From Nematostella vectensis (Eukaryota > Cnidaria > Anthozoa > Actiniaria > Edwardsiidae): a stretch of DNA of 64,000 nt. The position numbers and the translations under genes are program-made. Where the stretch lies: positions 2,417,501-2,481,500 of the forward strand of contig NC_064035.1 in NCBI RefSeq assembly GCF_932526225.1, written 5' to 3'. The notes under the pieces are model-generated. The model saw nothing but the letters and a program-made list of their open reading frames with translations, ran no database searches and had not been told where the DNA came from. Positions 1-10,356 of this stretch are shown piece after piece; within the stretch, counting starts at the first letter, position 1, and each line of letters begins with the position of its first letter.

Positions 1-1027
1 AAATATCGGAAGGAACGTATAAAACCGGTGAAGGGAACAGATTTCCCAGAGCGACCGTGGTCCAAACTCGGAGCAGACTTCTTCCAACATGAAGGCCGAC
101 ACTACCTGCACATAATCGACTACTATTCGCGCGATATCGAAATATACTTGGTGAGCAAGAATGTAACAGCCTGTGATACAGTAAACAAGATGAAGAATGC
201 CTTTAGTCGACATGGAATCCCAGATATCTTAGTTACCGACAACGGACCACAGTTCGCCTCTGCAGAGTTCAACAAGTTTGCGGCTACGTGGGGATTCGAT
301 CACATAACTTCATCACCTCGGTACGCCCAGTCAAATGGCGAATCGGAACGAGCCGTCGAGACAATAAAGAACTTTCTGAAGAAGTGCGATGACGAGTACC
401 TCGCTCTTCTAAGCTACAGAAACACACCGCTTCACAACGGATATTCTCCCTCACAGCTAAGTATGGGTCGCAAACTAAAAACGAGAGTACCGTGCCACCC
501 TGACGAGTTGAAACCTCAACTCCCAGACAATGATGTAGTGAGAAAGAGAGTACAGAAGACAAATGCGGGAAGACTATGACCGCAGACACTGAGTTGCAGA
601 GGGGGAGGAGTTAGGAGAAGGTGATCGAGTATAGATACCAGACCTAAAGACGGAGGGGACGATAATCAGGCCACACGAAACCCCACGATCGGTTGTAATA
701 CAAACACCAAAGGGATTGCGGAGACGAAACCGTCGACAGGTAAGAAGAGCCTTAGGAAGCCCTCAACCAACATACGCTGCTACACAGTACAGGGCCCCTA
801 TACTCCCCTAGAGATACACGACTCCGGAAGCAATACAAAGCCAGTCAAGCCCCCTCCCGGTACAACAACCATCAGTCTCCGACAAAGAGACCTTCAATGA
901 AATGGCTGGACCCACACAAGGAGATGGGAATCGAGTACCACAGCCGTGCCCTACGCCAGAGCAGCCAACCCTGAGGCGATCAGAGAGAGTGCGCCGCAGA
1001 CCTTGCAGATACATTGAAGAATACTGA
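1..1027 (+). pseudogene. Ty3/gypsy-type retrotransposon pol 3' fragment (integrase), broken
   Basis: An open frame at 28-579 encodes a retroviral-type integrase core. The three acidic residues are visible: Asp17 (GADFF), Asp71 (TDNGPQF) and Glu107 (NGESERAV), giving a D,D(35)E spacing. A gypsy-style region of the RNTP...YSPSQLSMGR type follows. The frame stops at 577-579, but typical gypsy pol C-terminal sequence continues in other frames to about 1027, ending in an arginine-rich RRSERVRRRPCRYIEEY tail and a TGA at 1025. At least one frameshift is therefore present and the copy is dead as it stands. The 5' part (gag, protease, RT) lies outside the window. A purine-rich tract and an LTR follow directly, as expected for the 3' end of such an element. 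Host activity is not implied. Confidence 0.88.
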
Positions 1028-1136
1028 TTGACAATGACTGCTGTTAGTTACCATTAGAACAATGTTAGAATATTTACTTGTATAGGTCAATTTAGAAGTA
1101 GACCATAAGTACACGTTTGTATGTTAGGTTACTGTT

Positions 1137-1335
1137 AAAAGGGGAGATGTAGTATTGGGCTACCTGTAGTAGCAGAGGGACTGGGAGCGAGTAAGATGGC
1201 GGCCTCCTAGAGCGATCGGACTACGATTGTATGGTAGCACCTTAGAGTATCTTAGACATAATAAACGTCATACCACACCGACTTACAGTAACTCCTTGCC
1301 ATTGTGTAGATACGGACTGCTTAATGCAGTCTACA
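1137..1335 (+). mobile_element. polypurine tract and 3' LTR of the gypsy-type element
   Basis: A polypurine tract (AAAAGGGGAGA, 1137-1147) is followed directly by a candidate LTR at 1148-1335 (188 bp). The LTR starts TGTAG and ends CTACA, a perfect 5-bp inverted terminus with the canonical TG...CA. An AATAAA polyadenylation signal lies at 1260-1265. The 5' LTR is outside the window, so LTR identity cannot be used for dating, and no target-site duplication can be checked. Confidence 0.75.
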
Positions 1336-1419
1336 ACCATGAGTGCGGAGCTGTTCTTTTACCTTCCCCAATACAGAATTGGAGAAGATAAAAGATCCTG
1401 CTTCTCCATGTCAACAGGT

Positions 1420-1763
1420 GTGCCTTCTCTAAAGTTGAACAGATAAACTGAAAAGAGATTTAGTTTGCTTCCTTCCCCTTCCATGGACCCATCAATAACA
1501 GTGTTCTTCCTCTGAGCGAAGATTCACTCTCTCTTTAGATGACTTGGTAAAGGAGGCAGTAAAGAGCACAATTTAGTAGTTCCACCTTGTTCCTTTAGTC
1601 TTGTTCACTCCTCTTTACTCACCCATCACAAAAAGCTGAGCAAACGCATTTTCTATAGATCACCTGATAAAGGATACAGTGAAAAGCAAAACACATTAGT
1701 ATTTCACCCATTACTAACAGGTGTACTGCCTCTATAGCTGAACCCAGACACACTCTCCATAGA
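1420..1763 (+). repeat. degenerate copies of an acceptor plus exon-start segment
   Basis: Two segments, around 1520-1575 and 1645-1700, resemble the real exon start at about 1745-1800. Each has a pyrimidine stretch, then TTTAG or TATAG, then ATSAYYTGRTMAMGGA and a GTRRAAAR-like tail. A weaker copy may lie near 1430-1475. They read as old duplications of an intron 3' end together with the beginning of the next exon. The upstream copies run quickly into stop codons, so they are probably not used as exons. Confidence 0.5.
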
Positions 1764-4700
1764 TGATTTGGTCACGGAAGCGGTAGAAAATGGCGATGCA
1801 GTTGCTCTTGTCCATGGCGTGCAAGCGAGGCTGAAAGAGCAGCAATGCTTGAGGGAAGAGATCGGGGAGCTCCAGAAAATGTAAGTCTCCCAAGGTGAAT
1901 GGCAACTGGATGGTATGCATGAATGTCTTAGTTTAGAAGCAACGAAAAGCACTGTACCGTATATACACTACAATAATTCACCAAAAAAGTTGTGATCTCG
2001 CACCAGAATCCTGAATATGATACACAAATTACTGGTTGTGAATTCTGCCAAATGATTGTCTTTATTAATAGTTATTCGGGGCAGACTTACCCCATCCTCG
2101 AAAACCCAGGGGTATTTTCAAACGAGGATAGAGGATTTTCCGAGAATACAATACAATACAATACAATAATTTATTTTTCGTCGATGACATGACGTCAATG
2201 ATGGACTCCGTGGGTGAGAATTATCATTTCTCATCGGCTGATATTTTCAATTGGATCTCGTCAATGAAGTAAGAAAGCTGTGATTTTAGATAAGGTATTT
2301 TGAGATTACATCACATAAATCGTCTTCAAATCTTTGATGATAGCATTTACAAGGGGGGGTTGCTCTACCTGCTTTTAGCATAGACCACACGCAGATTATG
2401 GTTGGCAGACAACCGTTAGCTATTGTAGTTTAGAATTTACAGTCTACAGTACACACATTTTCTATGTAAAAATTGGAATAAAGAAAATATGTAAACTTGT
2501 GTTTGGTTAATCGCTTTAAAAACGTTTAAGCCTGCAATTTCATACACTATAGGATGACTATGCTTTCATCAATTAAACTTTTTCCTCGTCCCATCGTTTT
2601 TCCTTACTCTTGCGGATATCAAAATTCCATTATACCTAAGTAACCTAGTAATATCGAGTAAACAAAATAATAGCAAATGTGCAAAAGAGCATAATTCCCT
2701 ATAGAAAGCCAAAATCTTGGAGGTATGTACGCATTTTCCCTCATGCATCATTGTTTTTAATAGGGAAAATCAGTCCGGGATTCAAAGAACCGAGGGCCGT
2801 TGTTAAAAATCATGGCTTTCTTGGTATCTTTTGGCATGCGTAAGGTTTTTCTTGGTGTTGTACGAGTACCGTTTAGAGGCCACATGGATTGGACATGTCA
2901 CACCCATATTAACCTTTCTCCTTTTGAGCACAGATACATGAGTTGGTAAGGCTTGAACCTTTCTCCTTTTGAGCATAGATACATGAGGTGCTAAGGCGTG
3001 AACCTTTCTCCTTTTGAGCATAGATACATGAGGTGCTAAGGCGTGAACCTTTCTCCTTTTGAGCACAGATACATGAGTTGGTAAGGCGTGAACCTTTCTC
3101 CTTTTGAGCATAGATACATGAGGTGCTAAGGCATGAATCTTTCTCCTTTTGAGCATAGATACATGAGGTGCTAAGGCGTGAACCTTTCTCCTTTTGAGCA
3201 TAGATACATGAGGTGCTAAGGCGTGAACCTTTCTCCTTTTGAGCATAGATACATGAGGTGCTAAGGCGTGAACCTTTCTCCTTTTGAGCATAGATACATG
3301 AGGTGCTAAGGCGTAAACCTTTCTCCTTTTGAGCACAGATACATGAGTTTGTAAGGCGTGAACCTTTCTCCTTTTGAGCACAGATACATGAGTTTGTAAG
3401 GCGTGAACCTTTCTCCTTTTGAGCACAGATACATGAGGTGCTAAGGCGTGAACCTTTCTCCTTTTGAGCACAGATACATGAGTTTGTAAGGCGTGAACCT
3501 TTCTCCTTTTGAGCACAGATACATGAGATGCTAAGGCGTGAACCTTTCTCCTTTTGAGCACAGATACATGGGTTTGTAAGGCGTGAACCTTTCTCCTTTT
3601 GAGCACAGATACATGAGATGCTAAGGCGTGAACCTTTCTCCTTTTGAGCACAGATACATGAGTTTGTAAGGCGTGAACCTTTCTCCTTTTGAGCACAGAT
3701 ACATGAGGTGCTAAGGCGTGAACCTTTCTCCTTTTGAGCACAGATACATGAGTTTGTAAGGCGTGAACCTTTCTCCTTTTGAGCACAGATACATGAGATG
3801 CTAAGGCGTGAACCTTTCTCCTTTTGAGCACAGATACATGGGTTTGTAAGGCGTGAACCTTTCTCCTTTTGAGCACAGATACATGAGATGCTAAGGCGTG
3901 AACCTTTCTCCTTTTGAGCACAGATACATGGGTTTGTAAGGCGTGAACCTTTCTCCTTTTGAGCACAGATACATGAGGTGCTAAGGCGTGAACCTTTCTC
4001 CTTTTGAGCACAGATACATGAGGTGCTAAGGCGTGAACCTTTCTCCTTTTGAGCATAGATACATGAGGTGGTAAGGCGTGAACCTTTCTCCTTTTGAGCA
4101 CAGATACATGAGGTGCTAAGGCGTGAACCTTTCTCCTTTTGAGCATAGATACACGAGGTGCTAAGGCGTGAACCTTTCTCCTTTTGAGCACAGATACATG
4201 AGTTTGTAAGGCGTGAACCTTTCTCCTTTTGAGCATAGATACATGAGGTGCTAAGGCATGAACCTTTCTCCTTTTGAGCACAGATACATGAGGTGCTAAG
4301 GCGTGAACCTTTCTCCTTTTGAGCACAGATACATGAGGTGCTAAGGCGTGAACCTTTCTCCTTTTGAGCACAGATACATGAGGTGCTAAGGCGTGAACCT
4401 TTCTCCTTTTGAGCACAGATACATGAGGTGCTAAGGCGTGAACCTGCCTCTTTTTCCTGCTCTGTTCCATGTGGGAGATAGTAACAATCGCGCCGCACGC
4501 ATATAGTAGTTCATTTATTTTGTTGTCCTGTGCTGAAGATGTATGTCATGAAGTTACCGAGCCTTGCACGCCTCCCTCTAACCAGAGTGGCTCGTATTTA
4601 TGTGTTGTCCCATGCGGGATGGGTGAAGTACGTTAAAAACATATTTGTGTTGGGATAACTTAGAAATGTCTGTAGCAGATAACGGGAGAGTGATTCATAT

Positions 4701-5950
4701 CCTAGCTCTGATTCATGTGGGATATAAGGAAAAGAAGCGCATGCGTTGAATCTCTTTTTTTTGTTTCAGCTACGCGATGGATTGGGAACCGGGAGCGAAG
4801 CGTCTGAGAGTGATGTTAGGACGCAGTGGAAAAACCGTATGTACCCTCGGCTTGGGCTTGGAGTACCCCGCACAGGGGTCGGTCTCCCTTCTTAAGGTGG
4901 AAGGCACACAGCAACAGGACTTGACAAAAATACAGGTAAGGAAAAAGAAACCGGTCTGTAGAGAGTAAGTGAAGCGAATAGGCTTTCTTCATCTGGCATA
5001 AACATGCCAGTACTCACGCCAATAATAGTCATATCAGAACGCGTGCTTGACGCCATTCATGTATGTGCTTTGTGCTTTGTGCTTTGAGAGTTCCGGGATC
5101 AGACAAATGGCATTATCACTGGTACATTACAGCCAAACCAAACCACGGTATTTCGAGAGCCTTAGGGATGTAAACCCATTTTTCCGTGTTCGCTTTTATA
5201 GAAATCAGGCTCTAAGCGACAGGAGCAAAAAAAAGGCAAAATTCAAATTGTAAGGTTGTGTTAGCTTACATTTTGTTTACATTTTGCCTAGAGGTTCCTT
5301 GCATAATATAAAACAAAATAAGTTTAGTGTTTTTTGGTAGATGATCCTTTCTGAGATATGATTGAGCCATAGATCAATAGCCCAAGTTGCCATAGATCAT
5401 GAAAAAAAGTAGCAATTTTGCCCAAATTGGGCAATTTCAGACAAATCAAGAGTCTTGCAATTTGCAATATCTCAAGAACGGATTATCTACCAAAAAATAC
5501 TCAAGCTTATTTTGGTTTATAAAACACATAAGAAACATCTATGCAAAAAAAACAAGCAAATATAAGCTAACACGGCCTTACAATTTGAACTTTGCCATTT
5601 TTTGCCCCTGTCATTCTAAGCTTATGTTAGAAATGGGGTTGTAGGCTTATAGTAGAAATGGGGTTGTAGGCTTTAAAAAAAAATAAGGTCGTTGTGGGCT
5701 GCTAGGCAATCACTCGTTTTGTTCTTGTAAAATCCTGCGAAAATCCCCTTACTCTCTGCCACCAAAGGTTTCGTGTCAATCATACATTCTTCGATCGCCA
5801 CAGCAAGTTCCCGCCGCCCTTCTTCAAAAGCCTGTGTACTAAAGGCACCTTCTTTGTGGCACCATGTGGCATTGTTAGACTGATGTGTCTTGTTGTTGAT
5901 GGTACACTATGTTTTATGGTTGCGCGAGGCTCTTTGTTTTGTAATCAACC

Positions 5951-5981
<31 letters not shown>

Positions 5982-6234
5982 ACACACACACAACGACCGA
6001 AGGTCCACTTCCGGTTCTTAGTGTTATTTTTAGACAAACTATAAAGCCTAAGCTAGATCACTCTGGTACGTAGCTAAATCCGACAATAAACTGATAAACG
6101 TCCCGTGGAGATACTGCAAAGTCATAAAAAAAAATACCTTTATGTTCTTTCGGGGATGGTCAGATTTTTATCAGAGAACTTATTCTCTCCCTCCCCCGGA
6201 AAATCATGGGTACGGGCCTGGTGATGATGACGAC

Positions 6235-6265
<31 letters not shown>

Positions 6266-6287
6266 GCGATGGTGATGATGGCGATGG

Positions 6288-6318
<31 letters not shown>

Positions 6319-6495
6319 GATGATGATGACGACGACGATGATGATGATGGCGATGGTGATGATGATGATGATGATGATGCGATGATGATGATGGTGATGA
6401 TGACTATGTTGTTGTTTTTGCTGTAGGCTCCAAGCCCAAGTGCGACCCTGAGCACGTGGATTCGTCATCTGCAGCAGGTGTTCAGCATTGAGTAA
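1738..6495 (+). CDS. last three exons of a gene with an RWD-like C-terminal domain
   Basis: Three exons join in phase. Exon A runs from 1738 (or 1763, see the duplicated acceptors) to 1880 with donor GTAAGT. Exon B is 4770-4935, with acceptor TTTTTTTTGTTTCAG and donor GTAAGG. Exon C is 6427-6495, ending in TAA at 6493. The joined tail is about 125 residues: a charged, probably coiled-coil helix, then LREEIGELQKIYAMD, which matches the first helix of RWD domains, then two beta-strand-like stretches and a YP turn (LEYPAQG), and a final helix ending HLQQVFSIE. RWD folds occur in kinetochore proteins such as KNL1 and CENP-O and in ubiquitin-pathway proteins. I cannot assign the family. The N-terminal exons were not found; the gypsy fragment lies just upstream. 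Introns hold the 45-bp minisatellite (intron A-B) and the (GAT)n tract (intron B-C). Confidence 0.6.
1881..2910 (+). other. intron sequence, no gene seen
   Basis: AT-rich sequence between exon A of the RWD-like gene and the 45-bp array. It contains a short AATAC repeat (about 2147-2170) and no supported exon or RNA gene. Confidence 0.5.
2911..4450. repeat. 45-bp minisatellite, about 34 units
   Basis: The 45-bp unit begins AACCTTTCTCCTTTTGAGCA. About 34 units run head to tail with few substitutions and no indels, so reading frames are preserved. Variants differ mainly at CACAGAT/CATAGAT and at GAGGTGCTAAGG/AGTTTGTAAGG. Between about 3430 and 4000 the two latter variants alternate regularly, suggesting a two-unit (90-bp) higher-order repeat spread by unequal exchange. 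On the minus strand two frames stay open for over 500 codons (15-residue periods such as KRRKVHALAPHVSVL). With no flanking coding evidence this is best treated as an intronic minisatellite. Confidence 0.95.
5209..5622. mobile_element. foldback/MITE-like element with long inverted arms
   Basis: The left arm (about 5209-5370) and right arm (about 5460-5622) are imperfect inverted copies. Both outer ends carry CTAAG...GACAGG plus a purine run, then GGCAAARTTCAAATTGTAAGG and TGTTAGCTTA, and inner parts share TTTTTTGGTAGATRATCC. The central loop is about 90 bp. No transposase is encoded. Just outside the right end, 5621-5672 is a 25-bp direct duplication (TAGAAATGGGGTTGTAGG twice). The element lies in the last intron of the RWD-like gene. 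Confidence 0.7.
5949..5992. repeat. poly-C followed by (CA)n
   Basis: A run of about 18 C residues passes directly into a CA dinucleotide run. Simple sequence within the last intron of the RWD-like gene. Confidence 0.95.
6219..6400. repeat. (GAT)n trinucleotide microsatellite
   Basis: About 180 bp of GAT repeats with GGC and GAC interruptions, 30 bp upstream of the last exon of the RWD-like gene. It gives spurious poly-Asp, poly-Ile and poly-Ser frames. Its closeness to the acceptor at 6426 may matter for splicing; that is inference. Confidence 0.95.
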
Positions 6496-6529
6496 CGTGT
6501 AGGTAAATAGATTAGCTTGGTAACCCAAC

Positions 6530-7060
6530 ATAATTAGTCACGCCTTCTACGAGTAACACAACGTGCTAGTCACACCTACGAGTAACGCGCAAGTCACATC
6601 TTCTGCGAGACACTTTTTTTATAAGAACGTCTAATTTTCAGTTGAGGCAGGGCCGTTATTATTTTGGGGACATTTTTAGGCTGAATATTTTCTTAACGAT
6701 TTTCTTAAATTTAAGCGTATCTCAGAATATAATACCCAAAGAATTATTTGGAAGGGAATTACACTAATGTTCAATAACAATAATAAGGTTGTTACTATGA
6801 GCACAATTTGATTCTGCATTTTAAAACGCATCAGGACTAAAAAAGATAAACATTTTCTGATATCTGAGCTTCGGCATGTTTGGTGGAATCTCAGGCTTGA
6901 CGTTCTTTTAAAAGGGTTCTTATAAAACAAAAAGAGTGTATTCAAGAAGCTGGGTCACGCCATCTACGAGTAACACAACGTGTTAGTCACGCCTTCTGTG
7001 AGTATTAATAAGCGTTAGTATTAGACACGCTGGGTCACGCCTACGAGTAACACGGTCCGT
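6530..7060. mobile_element. MITE-like insertion inside a short-motif repeat region
   Basis: At 6616-6928 a segment of about 313 bp is bounded by inverted ends TTTTATAAGAAC (left) and GTTCTTATAAAA (right), with AACGTCW repeated just inside both. It has no coding capacity. The same TTTTATAAGAACG end motif occurs again near 44440-44470. Both flanks of this insertion (about 6536-6610 and 6955-7055) carry copies of TCTACGAGTAACACAACGTG and GTCACGCC motifs, as if a repeat array had been split by the insertion. Confidence 0.5.
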
Positions 7061-7380
7061 GTATATTTGCATTTTCGAACTTTCTTAACAATACGCCTAC
7101 GAAAGGGTGTATAGATATGGAACTTGTATATAGAGTGTTTGTATGGTAAGGTACGGTTATGTTAACGTTGGCAATTTCATCAGGATCTTAGTATTTTAGT
7201 AAGGTTGGCCTTTCGTGAAGATAGATTGTTTGGAATGTTTTATTTTTTTTTTAATTTGTAGCATTTTACTTGTAACACGATAGTTTCATAATGTATAAAG
7301 GAAAAGAATATGCAAAAAGAAATTAAGAGGAGTAGAGTACGCTATTCATAAATGAATAGACTTCTGCGATGCTCACGATG

Positions 7381-7575
7381 CTTGCACACGGCTTACTACG
7401 ATGTTGAGACTTCTCAGAACTCTCGCTTGCACACGGCTTACTACGATGTTGAGACTTCTCAGAACTTTCGCTTGCACACGGCTTACTACGATGTTGAGAC
7501 TTCTCAGAACTCTCGCTTGCACACGGCTTACTACGATGTTGAGACTTCTCAGAACTCTCGCTTGCACACGGCACA
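7381..7575. repeat. 45-bp minisatellite, four and a fraction units
   Basis: The unit starts CTTGCACACGGCTTACTACG and repeats at 7381, 7426, 7471, 7516 and (partial) 7561 with almost no divergence. It shares the 45-bp period of the larger array at 2911 but not its sequence. A perfect 18-bp palindrome, AACTGTTGGCCAACAGTT, lies just downstream near 7590. Confidence 0.93.
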
Positions 7576-9272
7576 TGGTTTGAAGCCATCAACTGTTGGC
7601 CAACAGTTCAAGCCTTTCAACTGGTGCAAGCCAGAATTTTTTTGTCACTTGGAATTTATGAGGGTTACTTTGCAGATTACTCGAAATATTAGTCATGGCA
7701 ATGCCAATCCCCCCTTGCCTATCTTGGTAGTCCCAGACTTGATCCATATCTCAACCAAGAATCAAACATATTTCAGCAATGGTGAGAGGTCCCATATGCT
7801 GATGTGTGCTAACACACTAGGCCACCCATGATTCCATAAAAATACCAAATCATTTCTTAAAAATACCAAATCAGTCAGCATCTCTTCATATAAAAACTTT
7901 TTTTAATACTGTACATTGTTAATTCATTTGAACAGATATGTACATTAACTTTTTACAAGATAATTAAAACATGGTTTATTGGGTGTGTTATCTTAGATTC
8001 CAACTTACTTGAAGTTACAGTGTGACACATGCTCACCTAGATGGTTTTGGGAAATAAGCCAATAAGGATGTGAGTTGTTATTCTAATTGACACGAACTTC
8101 CTAGCCAACCAGTGGCAAACGTTTCAGTGCTCATCAGCACACTACAAAATCCTATTAGTTATGAAGTGTCGAACAGTTGTTCCCCCATGCTAATAGGCTG
8201 ACTTTTTAAAACATTGTCTTGGTGGGTATGGTAGCAGCTGGCGTCAACTGTTCAGGCTATACTTTTTTATATTTATGCTAAAGTTCAGTGGCTGAGTCAT
8301 AAGATAAAGGCAATTCTTATTTATTGTAATGCCACTGCTGAAAAAATGTAAAAATAAACAAAAACACATACTTGACACCTATCAGTTACAAGCTGTGCAG
8401 TATATATTATCACATTAATTTTTTATCTTTCAATTTAATTTCTGTATACAGACAGACTGTACAAAATTACTCGTTCATTGCCAAAATACTTTAGCCTTAT
8501 GTCAGGACATCTTAGGATCAGTTTCACATCATGAAGATGTCTAGACAGCAGCCTTTATAGTTCCTTGATCTTCCAAGAAAAGAAAAGGTCCAAGAAAAAA
8601 AATGTTTTTGAAATTATGCGTGATGTTAAACAGCTTTAGACAAAAACTAAGTACAACTCTTTGACATAAACCAAAATATTACATTTATCCAAAATAGAAC
8701 TTTATCTTTAGTTAGTAAAAATATTACTTTTACATTTTGTAAACTATAAAAATGGGTGTTACTGGTACTTTCTCCACCTATTAGCCACATACAAATACAT
8801 AAAACAGCTAACCATGTTGGGTGGTGAAGTGTTGTGAGGCCCTTCAATGTTGCCAAGGATTTGCAGGCTGTCGCAAATAATTTCTGGATCCTGTCTTTGT
8901 TACAATAAATTTTTATTTTTTTTTTAAATCTGCAATAATATCTTTAATAAAGATCACTAGACGGCCAAATTAAAAATAGTTGTGGATGACGTAAATCATA
9001 AAGCCACCCAGTATTTTATTGAATTTTTTTTCATTCTTTAAATGCCTTGGATTGTGATTTTGTTTGTTGTAAAACAAAACATAACATGTCAAATACAGTA
9101 GTAATTATTTTTACAAAATATATACTATATAATACTGTACATTTTCATTGGTTATAATATTTTATCCAGAAACTGATATGCTCTGATTTTGTCTTTACAA
9201 TACCAGAATTTATATTTTAGTTTAGTTTTTTATCATAAAAATAATTTCACGCTATCTAATTTACATTTGATG
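7576..9272 (-). other. intergenic sequence and probable RECK 3' UTR
   Basis: AT-rich sequence between the convergent RWD-like gene and RECK. No supported coding exon. The part next to 9273 is expected to include the RECK 3' UTR, but I could not choose a polyadenylation site with confidence. Confidence 0.45.
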
Positions 9273-10356
9273 CTAACTGCTCAGCACCAAATTTGTAATA
9301 AAATAGGTGTGCAGCAAAGCACCTAATAGGTGAATAAATTTGATTGATGATGTACTTGATGCTTGTGTCATTGCGGACAAGGAAGGCGTGTCTGTCTGGG
9401 CACCTTTTAGTGTAGAGAGTAGAACATCTGAGGTAAATGATGGGCTTTCGGTGTTGATCGAAGCCTCTATCTTTTGTGCCTCCAAACTGCATGCTTCAAT
9501 CTGTTTAAAGAGTTATATAATTGGGTTTTCTTATTTAAACCAAAAATTGCTGCCAAAAAATTTACTTGCCAGAAAATCTTCACAGGTTCTAAGTGTACCA
9601 GGAACATCATGTGAAGGCCTTACCTGTAACATGGTGGGCTTGAGTGTTACAGCCATTATAAGAACAACCACATCTCCCTCAATACTTTGATAGCCAAACA
9701 GGTCACACTCAGACTGAAACATACAAGCAGATAACAACTTTATTATACATCAAAGCAAGATCCATGGCTTAACAAGGTGTAAGATAAGATTGCCTAGGAG
9801 AAAGTATGTCACATCTAAGTTGGTGTGTGATAAGCACTTATGAGGTATAAGGTTTGCTCAGAAGTGTGCCACCTCCGTACAATGAGTGCCTAGGGTATGT
9901 GGTTATGTGCTCTCCTTGTAGTGCATGACCGTACTCACCGTAGTGACATGCCGCCGGAGTGCCACCAGTAGATGCTCCAGGGTAATGGGGCCATAGTTAC
10001 GGAACCCTTGGCTGTTGATAGTTAGCTGTGTCTGACTGACCAGTACTCTTAGCTGGGCAGCTAAAACAATAAAACATGCATGCCTTAGGAATAAATGCAG
10101 TCCACTACAGTCCACTATACTAAGAGAAAGTTGCAGCCAGTTAGAAACTCAGAAAGACTTTAAGCCCCCATCACACAGAAATGAAAGAGGGATTTAAACA
10201 GGACAATATCAGTTTATGTTCATACAAATGGTCTAGAAACTTCTAGAAACTCACCACACTGCATGCAGCAAGCCCCAGGGGGGTGGACCCCCTTGCAGTT
10301 TCCAGGTACCCGCTTGGGGCACTCCACATTGGCACACCTGGATGTGTCCTCTTTAA
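9273..10356 (-). CDS. RECK: RECK C-terminal region and GPI-signal-like tail (exons 22-25)
   Basis: Exon 22 holds a von Willebrand C-like end (HPPGACCMQC). Exons 23-24 carry the conserved LEHLLVALRRHV and CDLFGYQSIEGDVVVLI segments. Exon 25 has SINTESPSFTSDVLLS, then a Ser/Thr-rich spacer and a hydrophobic C-terminus (IHLLGALLHTYFITNLVL) ending at the stop 9273-9275. The tail fits a GPI-attachment signal; the exact omega site is not assigned. Confidence 0.88.

Noticed and set aside
1738-6495. Naming the RWD-like gene KNL1 or CENP-O
   Set aside because: The fold pattern is suggestive, but no family-specific motif was seen in the 125 residues available.
6142-6531. Poly-Asp, poly-Ser and poly-Ile frames
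   Set aside because: They are readings of the (GAT)n microsatellite, next to the real last exon of the RWD-like gene.
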